Origin: an uncultured Clostridia bacterium
GTDB taxonomy: Bacteria; Bacillota; Clostridia; Oscillospirales; Ruminococcaceae
Assembly (NCBI GenBank): GCA_945876435.1
Contig: CAMCOD010000002.1
Location: 55,340-119,339, forward strand
Direction of reading: 5' to 3'
Length of the DNA: 64,000 nt
The notes beneath the pieces are model-generated. The model was given only the letters and a program-made list of their open reading frames with translations. It made no database searches and was not told the origin of the DNA. Below are positions 43,016 to 51,167 of the stretch, piece by piece; position 1 is the first letter of the stretch, and each line of letters opens with the position of its first letter. The translations under genes and the position numbers were made by a program.

Positions 43016-43825
43016 ATGAATTGGAGTAAGCTGTTCTTTGCTGTCGGCGGATTGATCTGTCTTGCACTTCGTATTTTTTTGATTTTCACAAATGTGGATC
43101 CGAATACCGGTTTTTACCTGTCCGGAGGTTTTGCTGTTTCCTTTTATAACACACTGCTGGGGCTTTCTTTGGCCATTATTGTCGGCTATGGACTTTTCGT
43201 TATGAAGCCCAAAGGGTTCAGGGTCAAACATCCACTGTTGCTGACACTGGTGTCCGCCGTTTGCGGCCTGATGGTTCTGGTGATCAGCGGGCTGGATTTT
43301 TGGAGTTCCCTGTCTGACCTTTTCCGCTGGAGCGACCCTCTGCGGCAGATCCTGGACAACAAGCTGTTCGTGGTTCTCCAAATCATCCGCCTGTTTATCG
43401 GACTCAGTGCAGGCGCGGCCTTCCTCTCCTACGCCATTACCGGCGGAAAGATGTTCCGTCGCTCCGGCGTTCTGCTGACACCGGCACTTTGGACCATGCT
43501 GTATCTTGTGGAGCAGTTTATGGCCTATCCCCAGATTGCGGATATGTCCGACCGGGTGCTGTGGATCCTCACCCTGCTGTTCTTCGCCCTGGCCATGATC
43601 GGCCAAGCCAGGATCATTCGCAATGTTAATCCGGAAAAAGGCGCCAAATACCTTTGCGCTTATGGTTATGCCTGCGCTCTCTGCGGATTGATCTTAGGCA
43701 TCAGCCAGCTTGTTACACTACAAAAGGTTTGTACCATCAATACCATCCAGTGGGTATTGACCACCTGCATGGCTTTGCACGCTTTGGTTATGGCGGAAAG
43801 CTGCCACATTGCGGAAGAAAAATAA
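43016..43825 (+). CDS. Integral membrane protein of unknown function
   Basis: A 269-residue protein with about seven or eight hydrophobic helices and few charged loops. The start MNWSKLFFAVGG at 43016 follows AACAGGAG. It has no transporter signature I can name. Divergent from spoIID, it has TATAAT at 42964-42969 with a poor -35. It is a single gene followed by a strong terminator. A role at the membrane during sporulation is possible only by location and is not shown. Confidence 0.75.
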   Translation: MNWSKLFFAVGGLICLALRIFLIFTNVDPNTGFYLSGGFAVSFYNTLLGLSLAIIVGYGLFVMKPKGFRVKHPLLLTLVSAVCGLMVLVISGLDFWSSLSDLFRWSDPLRQILDNKLFVVLQIIRLFIGLSAGAAFLSYAITGGKMFRRSGVLLTPALWTMLYLVEQFMAYPQIADMSDRVLWILTLLFFALAMIGQARIIRNVNPEKGAKYLCAYGYACALCGLILGISQLVTLQKVCTINTIQWVLTTCMALHALVMAESCHIAEEK

Positions 43826-43827
43826 CA

Positions 43828-43870
43828 AAAATAAGGTCCGGACACTTTCGTGTCCGGACCTTATTTTTAT
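43828..43870. terminator. Bidirectional terminator between convergent genes
   Basis: AAATAAGGTCCGGACAC, TTTC and GTGTCCGGACCTTATTT form a perfect 17-bp stem, with T-rich ends on both strands. Confidence 0.9.
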
Positions 43871-43903
43871 TTGGAATTTATTTAGAACATTGTGCCGCTT
43901 GTC

Positions 43904-44512
43904 CTACGGCATCTGGGGCAAACCCAGCAGCTCTATGCCGGCGTAGGTATCCGGGCAGACCTCCAAAATCTTATTTCGCAATCCCAACATATCCTCAAAG
44001 GCCAGAGGCTTGTTGTTGGGGTTCCGAAGCAGAGCCGCCGGATGGAAGGTCCCCATCATCCAGATACCATCCTTCTGTATCCATTGCCCGTGCTGCTTTG
44101 TTACCTTGAAGTTTTTATCCAGCATATAGCAGGCGGCAATGCGGCCCAGACATACAATGATTTTGGGCTGGATCAGCCGGATCTGCTCCTGGAGATAGCC
44201 GATACACTGTTCAACCTCGGCCGGTTCCGGGTCCCGATTCTTAGGCGGACGGCATTTTACCATATTGCCAATATAAATATTGCGGCTCCGGTCCAGATCC
44301 ACCGCCGCTAAAAAGCGGTCCAGAAGCTGTCCGCCCCTTCCCACAAAGGGCTCGCCCTGCAAATCCTCGTTTTCTCCCGGCCCTTCGCCGATGAACATCA
44401 CATCCGCCTGTGGATTTCCTACGCCAAAGACTACATGGTGACGAGTTGCCGCCAGCGGGCAGTTTTGACAGCTCAGGCAGGCCGTGCGCAGCTCCTCATA
44501 GCTTCTATTCAT
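43904..44512 (-). CDS. Type 4 (4Fe-4S) uracil-DNA glycosylase
   Basis: This enzyme removes uracil from DNA. The 202-residue protein carries the [4Fe-4S] ligands of family 4: Cys15 and Cys18 (LSCQNC), Cys87 (MVKCRPP) and Cys103 (VEQC). Catalytic motifs are [17 protein letters not shown] (44-58) and, near the end, [10 protein letters not shown]. Family 4 enzymes are common in thermophiles and in Clostridia lacking a classical Ung. GAAAGGAAG precedes the ATG. Together with dut it limits uracil in DNA. Confidence 0.95.
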   Translation of the reverse strand: MNRSYEELRTACLSCQNCPLAATRHHVVFGVGNPQADVMFIGEGPGENEDLQGEPFVGRGGQLLDRFLAAVDLDRSRNIYIGNMVKCRPPKNRDPEPAEVEQCIGYLQEQIRLIQPKIIVCLGRIAACYMLDKNFKVTKQHGQWIQKDGIWMMGTFHPAALLRNPNNKPLAFEDMLGLRNKILEVCPDTYAGIELLGLPQMP

Positions 44513-44647
44513 GGAAATCTTCCTTTCTCCTGTTAACTTGTTCCGGATATCCCCGCAAACACTGCTTTTTCAGCTATTGTAACACAGAATCCCATAGAAG
44601 AAAATAGCCGCCCCCTTTCTCTTTTCCCGGAAAAAAAGCGAAAGGTA

Positions 44648-44676
44648 TTGAAAAAAACGGTTATTTATACTATCAT
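44648..44676 (+). promoter_or_regulatory. Promoter of pduL
   Basis: TTGAAA (44648-44653) and TATCAT (44671-44676) are 17 bases apart, with a 55-base leader to the ATG at 44739. Confidence 0.65.
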
Positions 44677-44738
44677 AAGAGTGAACAAAATTGTTCTGCC
44701 CCAAGAACAAAAATGAAAAAGTGAAAGGGAGATTAACC

Positions 44739-45314
44739 ATGGACAACAAAGTTTTAGTTGAAACCTCTGCACGTCACCTGCATCTGACCAAAGAACATTT
44801 TGAAATTCTGTTCGGCGCTGGCGCTGAACTTACCAAGAAAAAAGACCTTTCCCAGCCTGGCCAGTACGCCTGCGCTGAAAAAGTAACCGTTGTAGGCCCG
44901 AAAAAAGAGCAGCCTGGCGTTTCTATCCTTGGCCCATTCCGCAAAGAAACTCAGGTTGAGCTTTCCGCTTCTGACGCCCGTTCTCTGGGCATTGCTGCTC
45001 CAGTTCGTCAGTCCGGTGAACTGGCTGGCTCCGGCGCCTGCAAACTGGTTGGTCCTTGCGGCGAAGTTGAGCTGAAGGAAGGCGTTATCGTTGCAAAACG
45101 CCACATCCACATGACCACCGCGGAAGCAAAAGAGCTTGGCATCGTTGACAACCAGATCGTAAATGTTAAACTGGACTGCGAAGGCAGAAGACTGGTATTC
45201 GGCGACGTTGTTGTTCGTGTAAGCGACAGCTACGCTCTGGCTATGCACATCGACACCGACGAATCCAACGCTGCTGGCTGCGCTGGTGTGGTTTACGGCG
45301 AGATCATCAAATAA
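44739..45314 (+). CDS. pduL: PduL-type phosphotransacylase
   Basis: PduL moves an acyl group between CoA and phosphate (propanoyl- or acetyl-CoA to the acyl phosphate), feeding acyl kinase for ATP. The 191-residue protein has the two zinc-histidine motifs, ETSARHLHLT at the N-terminus and VAKRHIHMTTAEA in the middle, and GPFRKETQVELSASDAR. It lacks a microcompartment-targeting N-terminal extension, and no shell genes are near, so it is probably a housekeeping acetate-forming enzyme. Codon usage is biased to preferred codons, hinting at high expression. GAAAGGGAG precedes the ATG. Confidence 0.93.
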   Translation: MDNKVLVETSARHLHLTKEHFEILFGAGAELTKKKDLSQPGQYACAEKVTVVGPKKEQPGVSILGPFRKETQVELSASDARSLGIAAPVRQSGELAGSGACKLVGPCGEVELKEGVIVAKRHIHMTTAEAKELGIVDNQIVNVKLDCEGRRLVFGDVVVRVSDSYALAMHIDTDESNAAGCAGVVYGEIIK

Positions 45315-45328
45315 TTTTTGCTGATTTT

Positions 45329-45360
45329 TAAGCTCCGCTCCCATGAGCGGAGCTTTTTTT
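45329..45360 (+). terminator. Terminator after pduL
   Basis: AAGCTCCGCTC, a 4-base loop, GAGCGGAGCTTTTTTT: perfect 11-bp stem with T-run. Confidence 0.9.
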
Positions 45361-45441
45361 GCGCTGAAAACCATCATTCTGCCGGATATTCTGCCGGATT
45401 TGAACAAACTTTCAGCAAAATGAAGAACAAAAAGCCGTATT

Positions 45442-45747
45442 TTATTCTTTCTTTTTTGAATTATTCAAAGCGTTGAATTCCTGAATCAAGCTCAGGATCA
45501 GCTGCGTCTGCCCATCCGTCAGATTGGAAATATTAACATCCATATTATCCGATAAACCCAGCAGATAGTCCGCCGAAACATCAAAAATCGTGGCAATCCG
45601 GATCAGCACCTCCACAGACGGATACTTCGCTGAGTTTTCATAAGCTGAAACGCTGGATTTGGTCAACTCCAGCTTATCCGCAAGCTGCTGCTGCGTCATC
45701 TTTCTGGCTTCCCGAAGCTGCTTTAATTTCGCGCCAAAGTAAATCAT
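45442..45747 (-). CDS. XRE-family helix-turn-helix regulator
   Basis: A 101-residue regulator. Residues 5-65 are a Cro/C1-type HTH: LKQLREARKMTQQQLADKL, then LTKSSVSAYENSAKYPSVE and VSADYLLGLSD. The C-terminal 35 residues (LTDGQTQLILSLIQEFNAL) may dimerise. Upstream, ACTTTAA occurs twice 20 bases apart (45793-45820 region), a possible self-operator. It is a lone gene with no evident phage or toxin partner. Confidence 0.88.
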   Translation of the reverse strand: MIYFGAKLKQLREARKMTQQQLADKLELTKSSVSAYENSAKYPSVEVLIRIATIFDVSADYLLGLSDNMDVNISNLTDGQTQLILSLIQEFNALNNSKKKE

Positions 45748-45867
45748 ACACGCACCACCCTTTATGCTAAAAGAGTAATACAGATATAATGTACTTTAAA
45801 TTTATAAATACACTTTAAGTTGACTTATTCCTTTCAATATGTTATGATTCCTGTAATCAACAGAACA

Positions 45868-45898
45868 AAAAGAGGCCTGCCGGAGCAGACCTCTTGCT
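45868..45898 (-). terminator. Terminator after gap
   Basis: On the minus strand AAGAGGTCTGC, TCCG, GCAGGCCTCTT (one mismatch) is followed by TTTGTTC. Confidence 0.75.
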
Positions 45899-45916
45899 TT
45901 TTTGTTTGGGTATCAA

Positions 45917-46972
<1,056 letters not shown>

Positions 46973-47162
46973 TTATACCAAATCGGCAGAAGAAACAAGC
47001 CGAAAGTAGAGAGCCTTATAAAATTGTATCTTTTCTCCAAAAAACCACTTGTTTTTTGTTCAAGATAATTCCATTTTCTTTTCCTCCGCTTTCTTTGCTG
47101 TCCCCTGTTATAAAATCGTAAGTCAATTTTGAATATTCTCCTTTCTGCGTTCCTGAATCTAT

Positions 47163-47170
47163 GCTATAAT
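47163..47170 (+). promoter_or_regulatory. Extended -10 promoter upstream of the kinase-like gene
   Basis: TGCTATAAT is an extended -10 element (TGnTATAAT, TG at 47162-47163 and TATAAT at 47165-47170). No good -35 is seen, as is usual for extended -10 promoters. The intergenic region 46937-47322 holds only this, the gap promoter and the Spo0A boxes. Confidence 0.6.
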
Positions 47171-47182
47171 GGAAATGCAAAA

Positions 47183-47209
47183 TGTCGAAACCTGTCGAAG
47201 TTTGTCGAA
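47183..47209 (+). promoter_or_regulatory. Three phased Spo0A boxes
   Basis: TGTCGAA, the consensus Spo0A box, occurs at 47183-47189, 47193-47199 and 47203-47209. The copies are in the same direction and exactly 10 bases apart, one helical turn. They begin 13 bases after the -10 box at 47165, where binding should repress. The third box also sits where a -35 would be for a possible -10 TATATAA at 47223-47229, where binding could activate. Confidence 0.8.
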
Positions 47210-47322
47210 TTTAAACATTTTGTATATAAAATCCATTTTTTCCTAAGAGTAAACCGCTTTGATCGGAGCAACTTAAACCTGAAACGGAATCTGCCTCCGG
47301 CAGAGAGATAGGGAGAAACTTC

Positions 47323-48435
47323 ATGAACACAAGCGATATCTGCCAGGCTTTGGAACAGCTTCATATTCCTTATCTGATCACTGACATGGATTTTGTGATC
47401 CAATGGAGCAACAACTGCCTGAAAAAACATTATTCCTACCTGGAAAGACTGCACTCACTGAACAGTTTGCTGTTCGGTTATGATACCGCTGTGCTTCAGC
47501 ACCGCTTAAGCGAAGAGGATGCTTCCATCACGCTGGCCTGCAAATTGCCATTGGTCGCCCTGACCCTCACCCTATCCCCCTTGAAGAATCCCGCCAGCCA
47601 GCAAACCGAGGCCATTGTGGTGGCCTTCACCGGCTGTCCTTCTGTATCCAACCAAGGGGATCCCCCGTTGACCTCATTTGGGAAACAGCTCCGCGCCCCC
47701 ATATCCGGCCTTTTTGGAAGCATCGACCTGCTTAGGCGCCATTTGGAAGAAGCATTTCAGCCGGAATTGCAGTCTATGGTCAAAGATTGTTATCAGATGC
47801 TCCGTGCCTGCGTCAGCATCACCGAATACACCGAATATATCAACGGCAGCGCCGTTTTAAACCACCAATACGGCGACCTTTGCGCCTATCTGAGGGAACA
47901 GCTGGAGCCGGCCGTCCCCACTCTGAAGCGGCTGGGGATCACGCTGCGCTATGAACTGCCGCCAGAGCCCCTTTATTTGCTCTTTGACCCGGAAAAACTG
48001 TCGGTGGTTCTTTTTTCTCTGCTGTCCAACAGCTGTATGTATGGGGAAGAAAATAATTCCATCACCGTAACATTGACGAAAACAGAAACGCATGCTAAAA
48101 TCACCATATCCGACTCCGGCTACGGCATTCCGGCGGAGATCTTACCAAATGTGATGGAGCCATATTTCTCCAGAGGTCTGGACAACGATGCGCAGCCAGG
48201 TATCGGTCTGGGATTGCCGCTGTCCAGAGCCATCATCGAACAGCATGGAGGTACTCTGGCTCTGCAGTCTGTACAAGATCAGGGAACCACCGTTGCCTTT
48301 TCCCTTCCACTGAAAGCGCGATTGGACGCAGGAAATCTTCCTCTGCGGACTCCCGCAGGCTCCTATAACACCCTTCGCTATTCGACACGGGACATTTTCT
48401 TGTCTGCCGTTCTGCCGCCGTCGGAACTGAACTAA
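47323..48435 (+). CDS. Histidine-kinase-like protein lacking the phospho-acceptor histidine
   Basis: A 370-residue soluble protein. Residues 1-105 look like a PAS-type sensor (IPYLITDMDFVIQWSNN). Residues 115-185 align with a HisKA dimerisation domain, but the H-box reads GKQLRAPISGL, with Lys121 where SHELRTP kinases have His. The ATPase domain is complete: N-box LFSLLSNSCMYG with Asn236, G1 DSGYG at 264-268, EPYFSRG and G2 GIGLGL at 293-298. It may bind ATP without autophosphorylation at the usual site, acting as an ATP-dependent regulator or pseudokinase. No response regulator is adjacent. Spo0A boxes lie upstream, and the barnase gene follows 24 bases after its stop. Confidence 0.8.
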   Translation: MNTSDICQALEQLHIPYLITDMDFVIQWSNNCLKKHYSYLERLHSLNSLLFGYDTAVLQHRLSEEDASITLACKLPLVALTLTLSPLKNPASQQTEAIVVAFTGCPSVSNQGDPPLTSFGKQLRAPISGLFGSIDLLRRHLEEAFQPELQSMVKDCYQMLRACVSITEYTEYINGSAVLNHQYGDLCAYLREQLEPAVPTLKRLGITLRYELPPEPLYLLFDPEKLSVVLFSLLSNSCMYGEENNSITVTLTKTETHAKITISDSGYGIPAEILPNVMEPYFSRGLDNDAQPGIGLGLPLSRAIIEQHGGTLALQSVQDQGTTVAFSLPLKARLDAGNLPLRTPAGSYNTLRYSTRDIFLSAVLPPSELN

Positions 48436-48459
48436 AATATGCAGAAAGGATCTGACCCT

Positions 48460-49062
48460 ATGAAACAATATTCCCTGTGGAAACGGGCAGGCGTCCTGCT
48501 TTTGGCACTGCTGATGGCGCTGACGCTGTTTACCGGCTGTGACGCGGAAGATGTGGAGTTGGCCGTTGACCTTGCCGATGCTTTGCTGGAGGCCTCTGTG
48601 GAAGAAGATGAGCCGGCTGAACTTCCGCAGCAGGAAAGCAAAACGCCGGAAAGCTCCCAGGCTCCTCCCACCGCTGAAGAATCTTTGCCTGAGAGCAATG
48701 AAAACAACAGCGAAAACCCTTTGGATGAAAACGGCAGATATACCTCTCCCGAGGATGTGTCCTTGTATATTCATCAATACAATAAACTACCTGTAAATTT
48801 CATCACCAAAAATGAGGCAAAAAAACTGGGCTGGGACAATCAAAAAGGCAACTTATGGGATGTGACCGACCAGATGAGCATCGGCGGAGACCGCTTCGGC
48901 AACTACGAAGGCGTCCTTCCCGAAGCCGAAGGACGCACATGGAAGGAGTGCGACGTCAACTACCAAGGTGGTTATCGCGGAAGCGAGCGTCTGCTCTATT
49001 CCAGCGACGGCCTGATTTTCTATACTGCTGACCATTATCAAACCTTCACGCAGCTTTATTAA
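48460..49062 (+). CDS. Lipid-anchored barnase-type ribonuclease
   Basis: A 200-residue microbial ribonuclease. The N-terminus is a lipoprotein signal with lipobox LFTGC (Cys27), then an acidic Pro/Ser linker, then a barnase domain from about residue 95. The four barnase catalytic residues are kept: Glu163 (Glu73 of barnase) in WKECDVNY, Arg173 and Arg177 (Arg83, Arg87) in GYRGSERLLY, and His192 (His102) in DHYQTF. It should cut RNA outside the membrane, after purines by analogy with guanyl-preferring barnase. AGAAAGGAT precedes the ATG. The barstar inhibitor gene follows 40 bases later. Confidence 0.92.
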   Translation: MKQYSLWKRAGVLLLALLMALTLFTGCDAEDVELAVDLADALLEASVEEDEPAELPQQESKTPESSQAPPTAEESLPESNENNSENPLDENGRYTSPEDVSLYIHQYNKLPVNFITKNEAKKLGWDNQKGNLWDVTDQMSIGGDRFGNYEGVLPEAEGRTWKECDVNYQGGYRGSERLLYSSDGLIFYTADHYQTFTQLY

Positions 49063-49102
49063 CCATCCTTACAAAAATTATGTGCAATATTGAGGTACTT
49101 TT

Positions 49103-49372
49103 ATGCAGGTACAATTCCTTTATGGCAGTCAAATCCAAACAAAAGAACAGCTTCACAGGGTTCTTGCAGAGTCGCTCCCCTTTCCAGACTGGTACGGGCA
49201 GAATCTTGACGCCCTTTGGGATTGCCTCACCAGTCTTTCCGCCCCGGTCCAGCTGATCGTTGCGGAAAAAGAAGCGCTCTGCCGAAATCTTCCCGATTAC
49301 GGAGAGAAATTTATACGCCTGTTGGAGGATAGCGCCAGAGAAAATCCAATGATTCATGTAAAATTCCGCTGA
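49103..49372 (+). CDS. Barstar-like ribonuclease inhibitor
   Basis: An 89-residue cytoplasmic protein with the barstar interface PDWYGQNLDALWDCLTSL; Asp36 and Asp40 correspond to barstar Asp35 and Asp39, the latter plugging the RNase active site. It protects the cell from its own barnase before export. It is encoded directly after the RNase, as in Bacillus relatives. The length is normal. A strong terminator follows. Confidence 0.93.
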   Translation: MQVQFLYGSQIQTKEQLHRVLAESLPFPDWYGQNLDALWDCLTSLSAPVQLIVAEKEALCRNLPDYGEKFIRLLEDSARENPMIHVKFR

Positions 49373-49376
49373 TAAG

Positions 49377-49403
49377 AAAGCCGCGTTAAACACGCGGCTT
49401 TTC
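49377..49403 (+). terminator. Terminator after barstar
   Basis: AAGCCGCGT, five bases and ACGCGGCTT form a perfect 9-bp stem, followed by TTCCTTTTTTT. It marks the end of the kinase-like/barnase/barstar unit. Confidence 0.85.
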
Positions 49404-49464
49404 CTTTTTTTCTTTTTATGTTATACTATTTTCCAGACTGATAAACCGAGGAAGGGACTTGACC

Positions 49465-50538
49465 ATGAGCGAGACAGAAAACATTTCCCGTCACAGCCAA
49501 CTGAAATACCGCCTGAAAACACGGATTTGTGAAGACGTATTCAACGCCATGCCGGAAGAAATCCAGGATTTCCTGCTGGAAATGCCGCAGGAGGAGATCA
49601 AGGAAGCCTATCTGAATGTGATGCTGAAAATTCCCTGGCAGCAAGCCGCTTCCCCAGTGCCGCCAGTGGATTTGCGGATGGCCAAGCGCATGCTGGATCG
49701 TTCCCACTATGCTATGAACAGCGTTAAGGAAAAGGTGCTGCGTTATATGGCCTGTCAAAAACATCTGGGAAAAAATTATGGCGCGGTTTTGCTGCTGGCC
49801 GGAGCGCCTGGTGTGGGAAAAACCTCTATCGCCGCTTCCGTTGCTGCGGCTATGGGCCGTCCCTGCGTAAAAATATCCTTGGCGGGCGTATCGGACGCTT
49901 TGTTTCTTCGTGGTGTGCAAACGGTTTTTCATAATGCCCGTCCAGGCCGCATTGTTGAAGCCCTGATCCGCTCCAAAAGCTTCTGTCCGGTGATCCTTCT
50001 GGACGAAATTGATAAAATGGGAAGTTCCCAGGAGCATGGCTGCCCGGAGAACGTGCTGCTGGATCTGTTGGACAGCGACCGCTCCAATTTTGTGGATAAC
50101 TATCTTAATTTTCCTCTTGATCTTTCAAACGTGATTTTTATCGCGACCGCCAACAGCCTGTCCCCTCTGTCTCCCGTGCTGAAAGACCGTTTGGATATTG
50201 TCGAATTGCCCTCCTACAATCCCAAAGACAAAGAGCATATCGTTTTGGGCTATATCTGGCCAAAGCTGATTCGGGAATATCAGTTGGATTCTCTGGACAA
50301 GCTCCATGACCCCTGCAACGATTTCATCGTCTGTACCCAGAGTTTGGAGCTGGGGGATGATGCCGTTGGGGAGTTGATCAAGCTTTGCCCGGAGGAAGGG
50401 GTTCGGGATTTGGAACGCACCTGCCGCCTGCTTTGCGAATCCGTGATCAGTACCTACTACGCGGAAGGGATCCTGATCCGTAAAATCGACGCAAATAATC
50501 TTACAAAATTACTGGGACCTGTTTTTTATCAAGAATAA
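49465..50538 (+). CDS. Stand-alone Lon-type AAA+ ATPase without protease domain
   Basis: A 357-residue protein closest to the AAA+ module of Lon. A helical N-terminal piece (about 1-100) has LKIPWQQ and LDRSHYAMNSVKEKVLRYMA, as in Lon just before its ATPase. Walker A is GAPGVGKTS, Walker B PVILLDEIDKM, and the Lon-like pore region reads LRGVQTVFHNARPGRIVEAL (twenty residues). The lid has EEGVRDLERTCRLL. The Lon substrate-binding N-domain and Ser-Lys protease domain are absent. A clean terminator follows the stop, so this is an intact short form. It might act as an unfoldase or remodeller. GAGGAAGGG supports the ATG. Confidence 0.8.
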   Translation: MSETENISRHSQLKYRLKTRICEDVFNAMPEEIQDFLLEMPQEEIKEAYLNVMLKIPWQQAASPVPPVDLRMAKRMLDRSHYAMNSVKEKVLRYMACQKHLGKNYGAVLLLAGAPGVGKTSIAASVAAAMGRPCVKISLAGVSDALFLRGVQTVFHNARPGRIVEALIRSKSFCPVILLDEIDKMGSSQEHGCPENVLLDLLDSDRSNFVDNYLNFPLDLSNVIFIATANSLSPLSPVLKDRLDIVELPSYNPKDKEHIVLGYIWPKLIREYQLDSLDKLHDPCNDFIVCTQSLELGDDAVGELIKLCPEEGVRDLERTCRLLCESVISTYYAEGILIRKIDANNLTKLLGPVFYQE

Positions 50539-50542
50539 ATTG

Positions 50543-50575
50543 GAAAAAAGGCTGCGTGCTGCAGCCTTTTTTATT
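50543..50575 (+). terminator. Terminator after the Lon-like ATPase
   Basis: AAAAAAGGCTGC, a 5-base loop and GCAGCCTTTTTT form a perfect stem with T-run. Confidence 0.9.
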
Positions 50576-50632
50576 TTATATTACTATTTTTGCTTATATT
50601 TTTTGTCAAAATCACAGAAAATATGCTTTTCG

Positions 50633-50686
50633 GTTGCGTTTGCAACTATTTTATGCTATCCTTAACCTGTTAATTGCGATTGCAAC
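50633..50686 (+). promoter_or_regulatory. MarR promoter with two operators
   Basis: Two copies of (G/A)TTGCG(T/A)TTGCAACTATTT, each holding the dyad TTGC-4-GCAA, lie at 50633-50650 and 50673-50690, exactly 40 bases apart. A promoter TTGCGT (50634-50639), 17 bases, TATCCT (50657-50662) overlaps the first. The second lies just past the transcription start. This fits autorepression by the MarR protein downstream. Confidence 0.65.
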
Positions 50687-50726
50687 TATTTCGTATCGAA
50701 ACCATTTACGAAAAAGGAGGAATTTC

Positions 50727-51167
50727 ATGGACTCTCTGATGCGCTCCATCAACCATACCCACCGTTGTTCCAACCGCTACCAGAGCGAGAAGCTGAAGGC
50801 GGACGGTATCAGCGGCAACCAGCAGATCTACATCTTCCAAATCTGCCGCCATCCGGGTATTTCACAGGAGCAGCTGGCCCAAAGAATCGCGGTCAATAAA
50901 AGCAACATAACCCGGCAGCTCTGCGCTCTGGAGCAAAACGGCTTTATTACCCGCCAGCCTTCTCCGGAGGATAAGAGGATCCTGCAAGTTTTCCCAACGG
51001 AAAAAGCGCAAGCCCTGTATCCAAAAGTGGTTGAACTGATGCGGAACTGGAACCAGCTCCTGTTGGAGGATTTTAGCGAAGAAGAGCGGGAACAGCTCCT
51101 TTCCATGATGCAGCGGGTGCAGGAGAAGGCCCGTATGCTGGCAGAAAAGGAGGAGGCAAAGCGATGA
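50727..51167 (+). CDS. MarR family transcriptional regulator
   Basis: A 146-residue winged-helix dimer. The DNA-binding part has ISQEQLAQRIAVNKSNITRQL and the wing GFITRQPSPEDKRILQVF, the MarR signature. It likely responds to a small molecule exported by the following ABC pair. AAAAGGAGG stands 7 bases before the ATG. Its stop overlaps the next start by four bases (ATGA). Confidence 0.93.
   Translation: MDSLMRSINHTHRCSNRYQSEKLKADGISGNQQIYIFQICRHPGISQEQLAQRIAVNKSNITRQLCALEQNGFITRQPSPEDKRILQVFPTEKAQALYPKVVELMRNWNQLLLEDFSEEEREQLLSMMQRVQEKARMLAEKEEAKR

Noticed and set aside
49465..50538. Lon-like ATPase considered as a pseudogene of Lon
   Set aside because: The frame is intact with a ribosome site, complete lid and a terminator right after the stop; no protease remnants follow.
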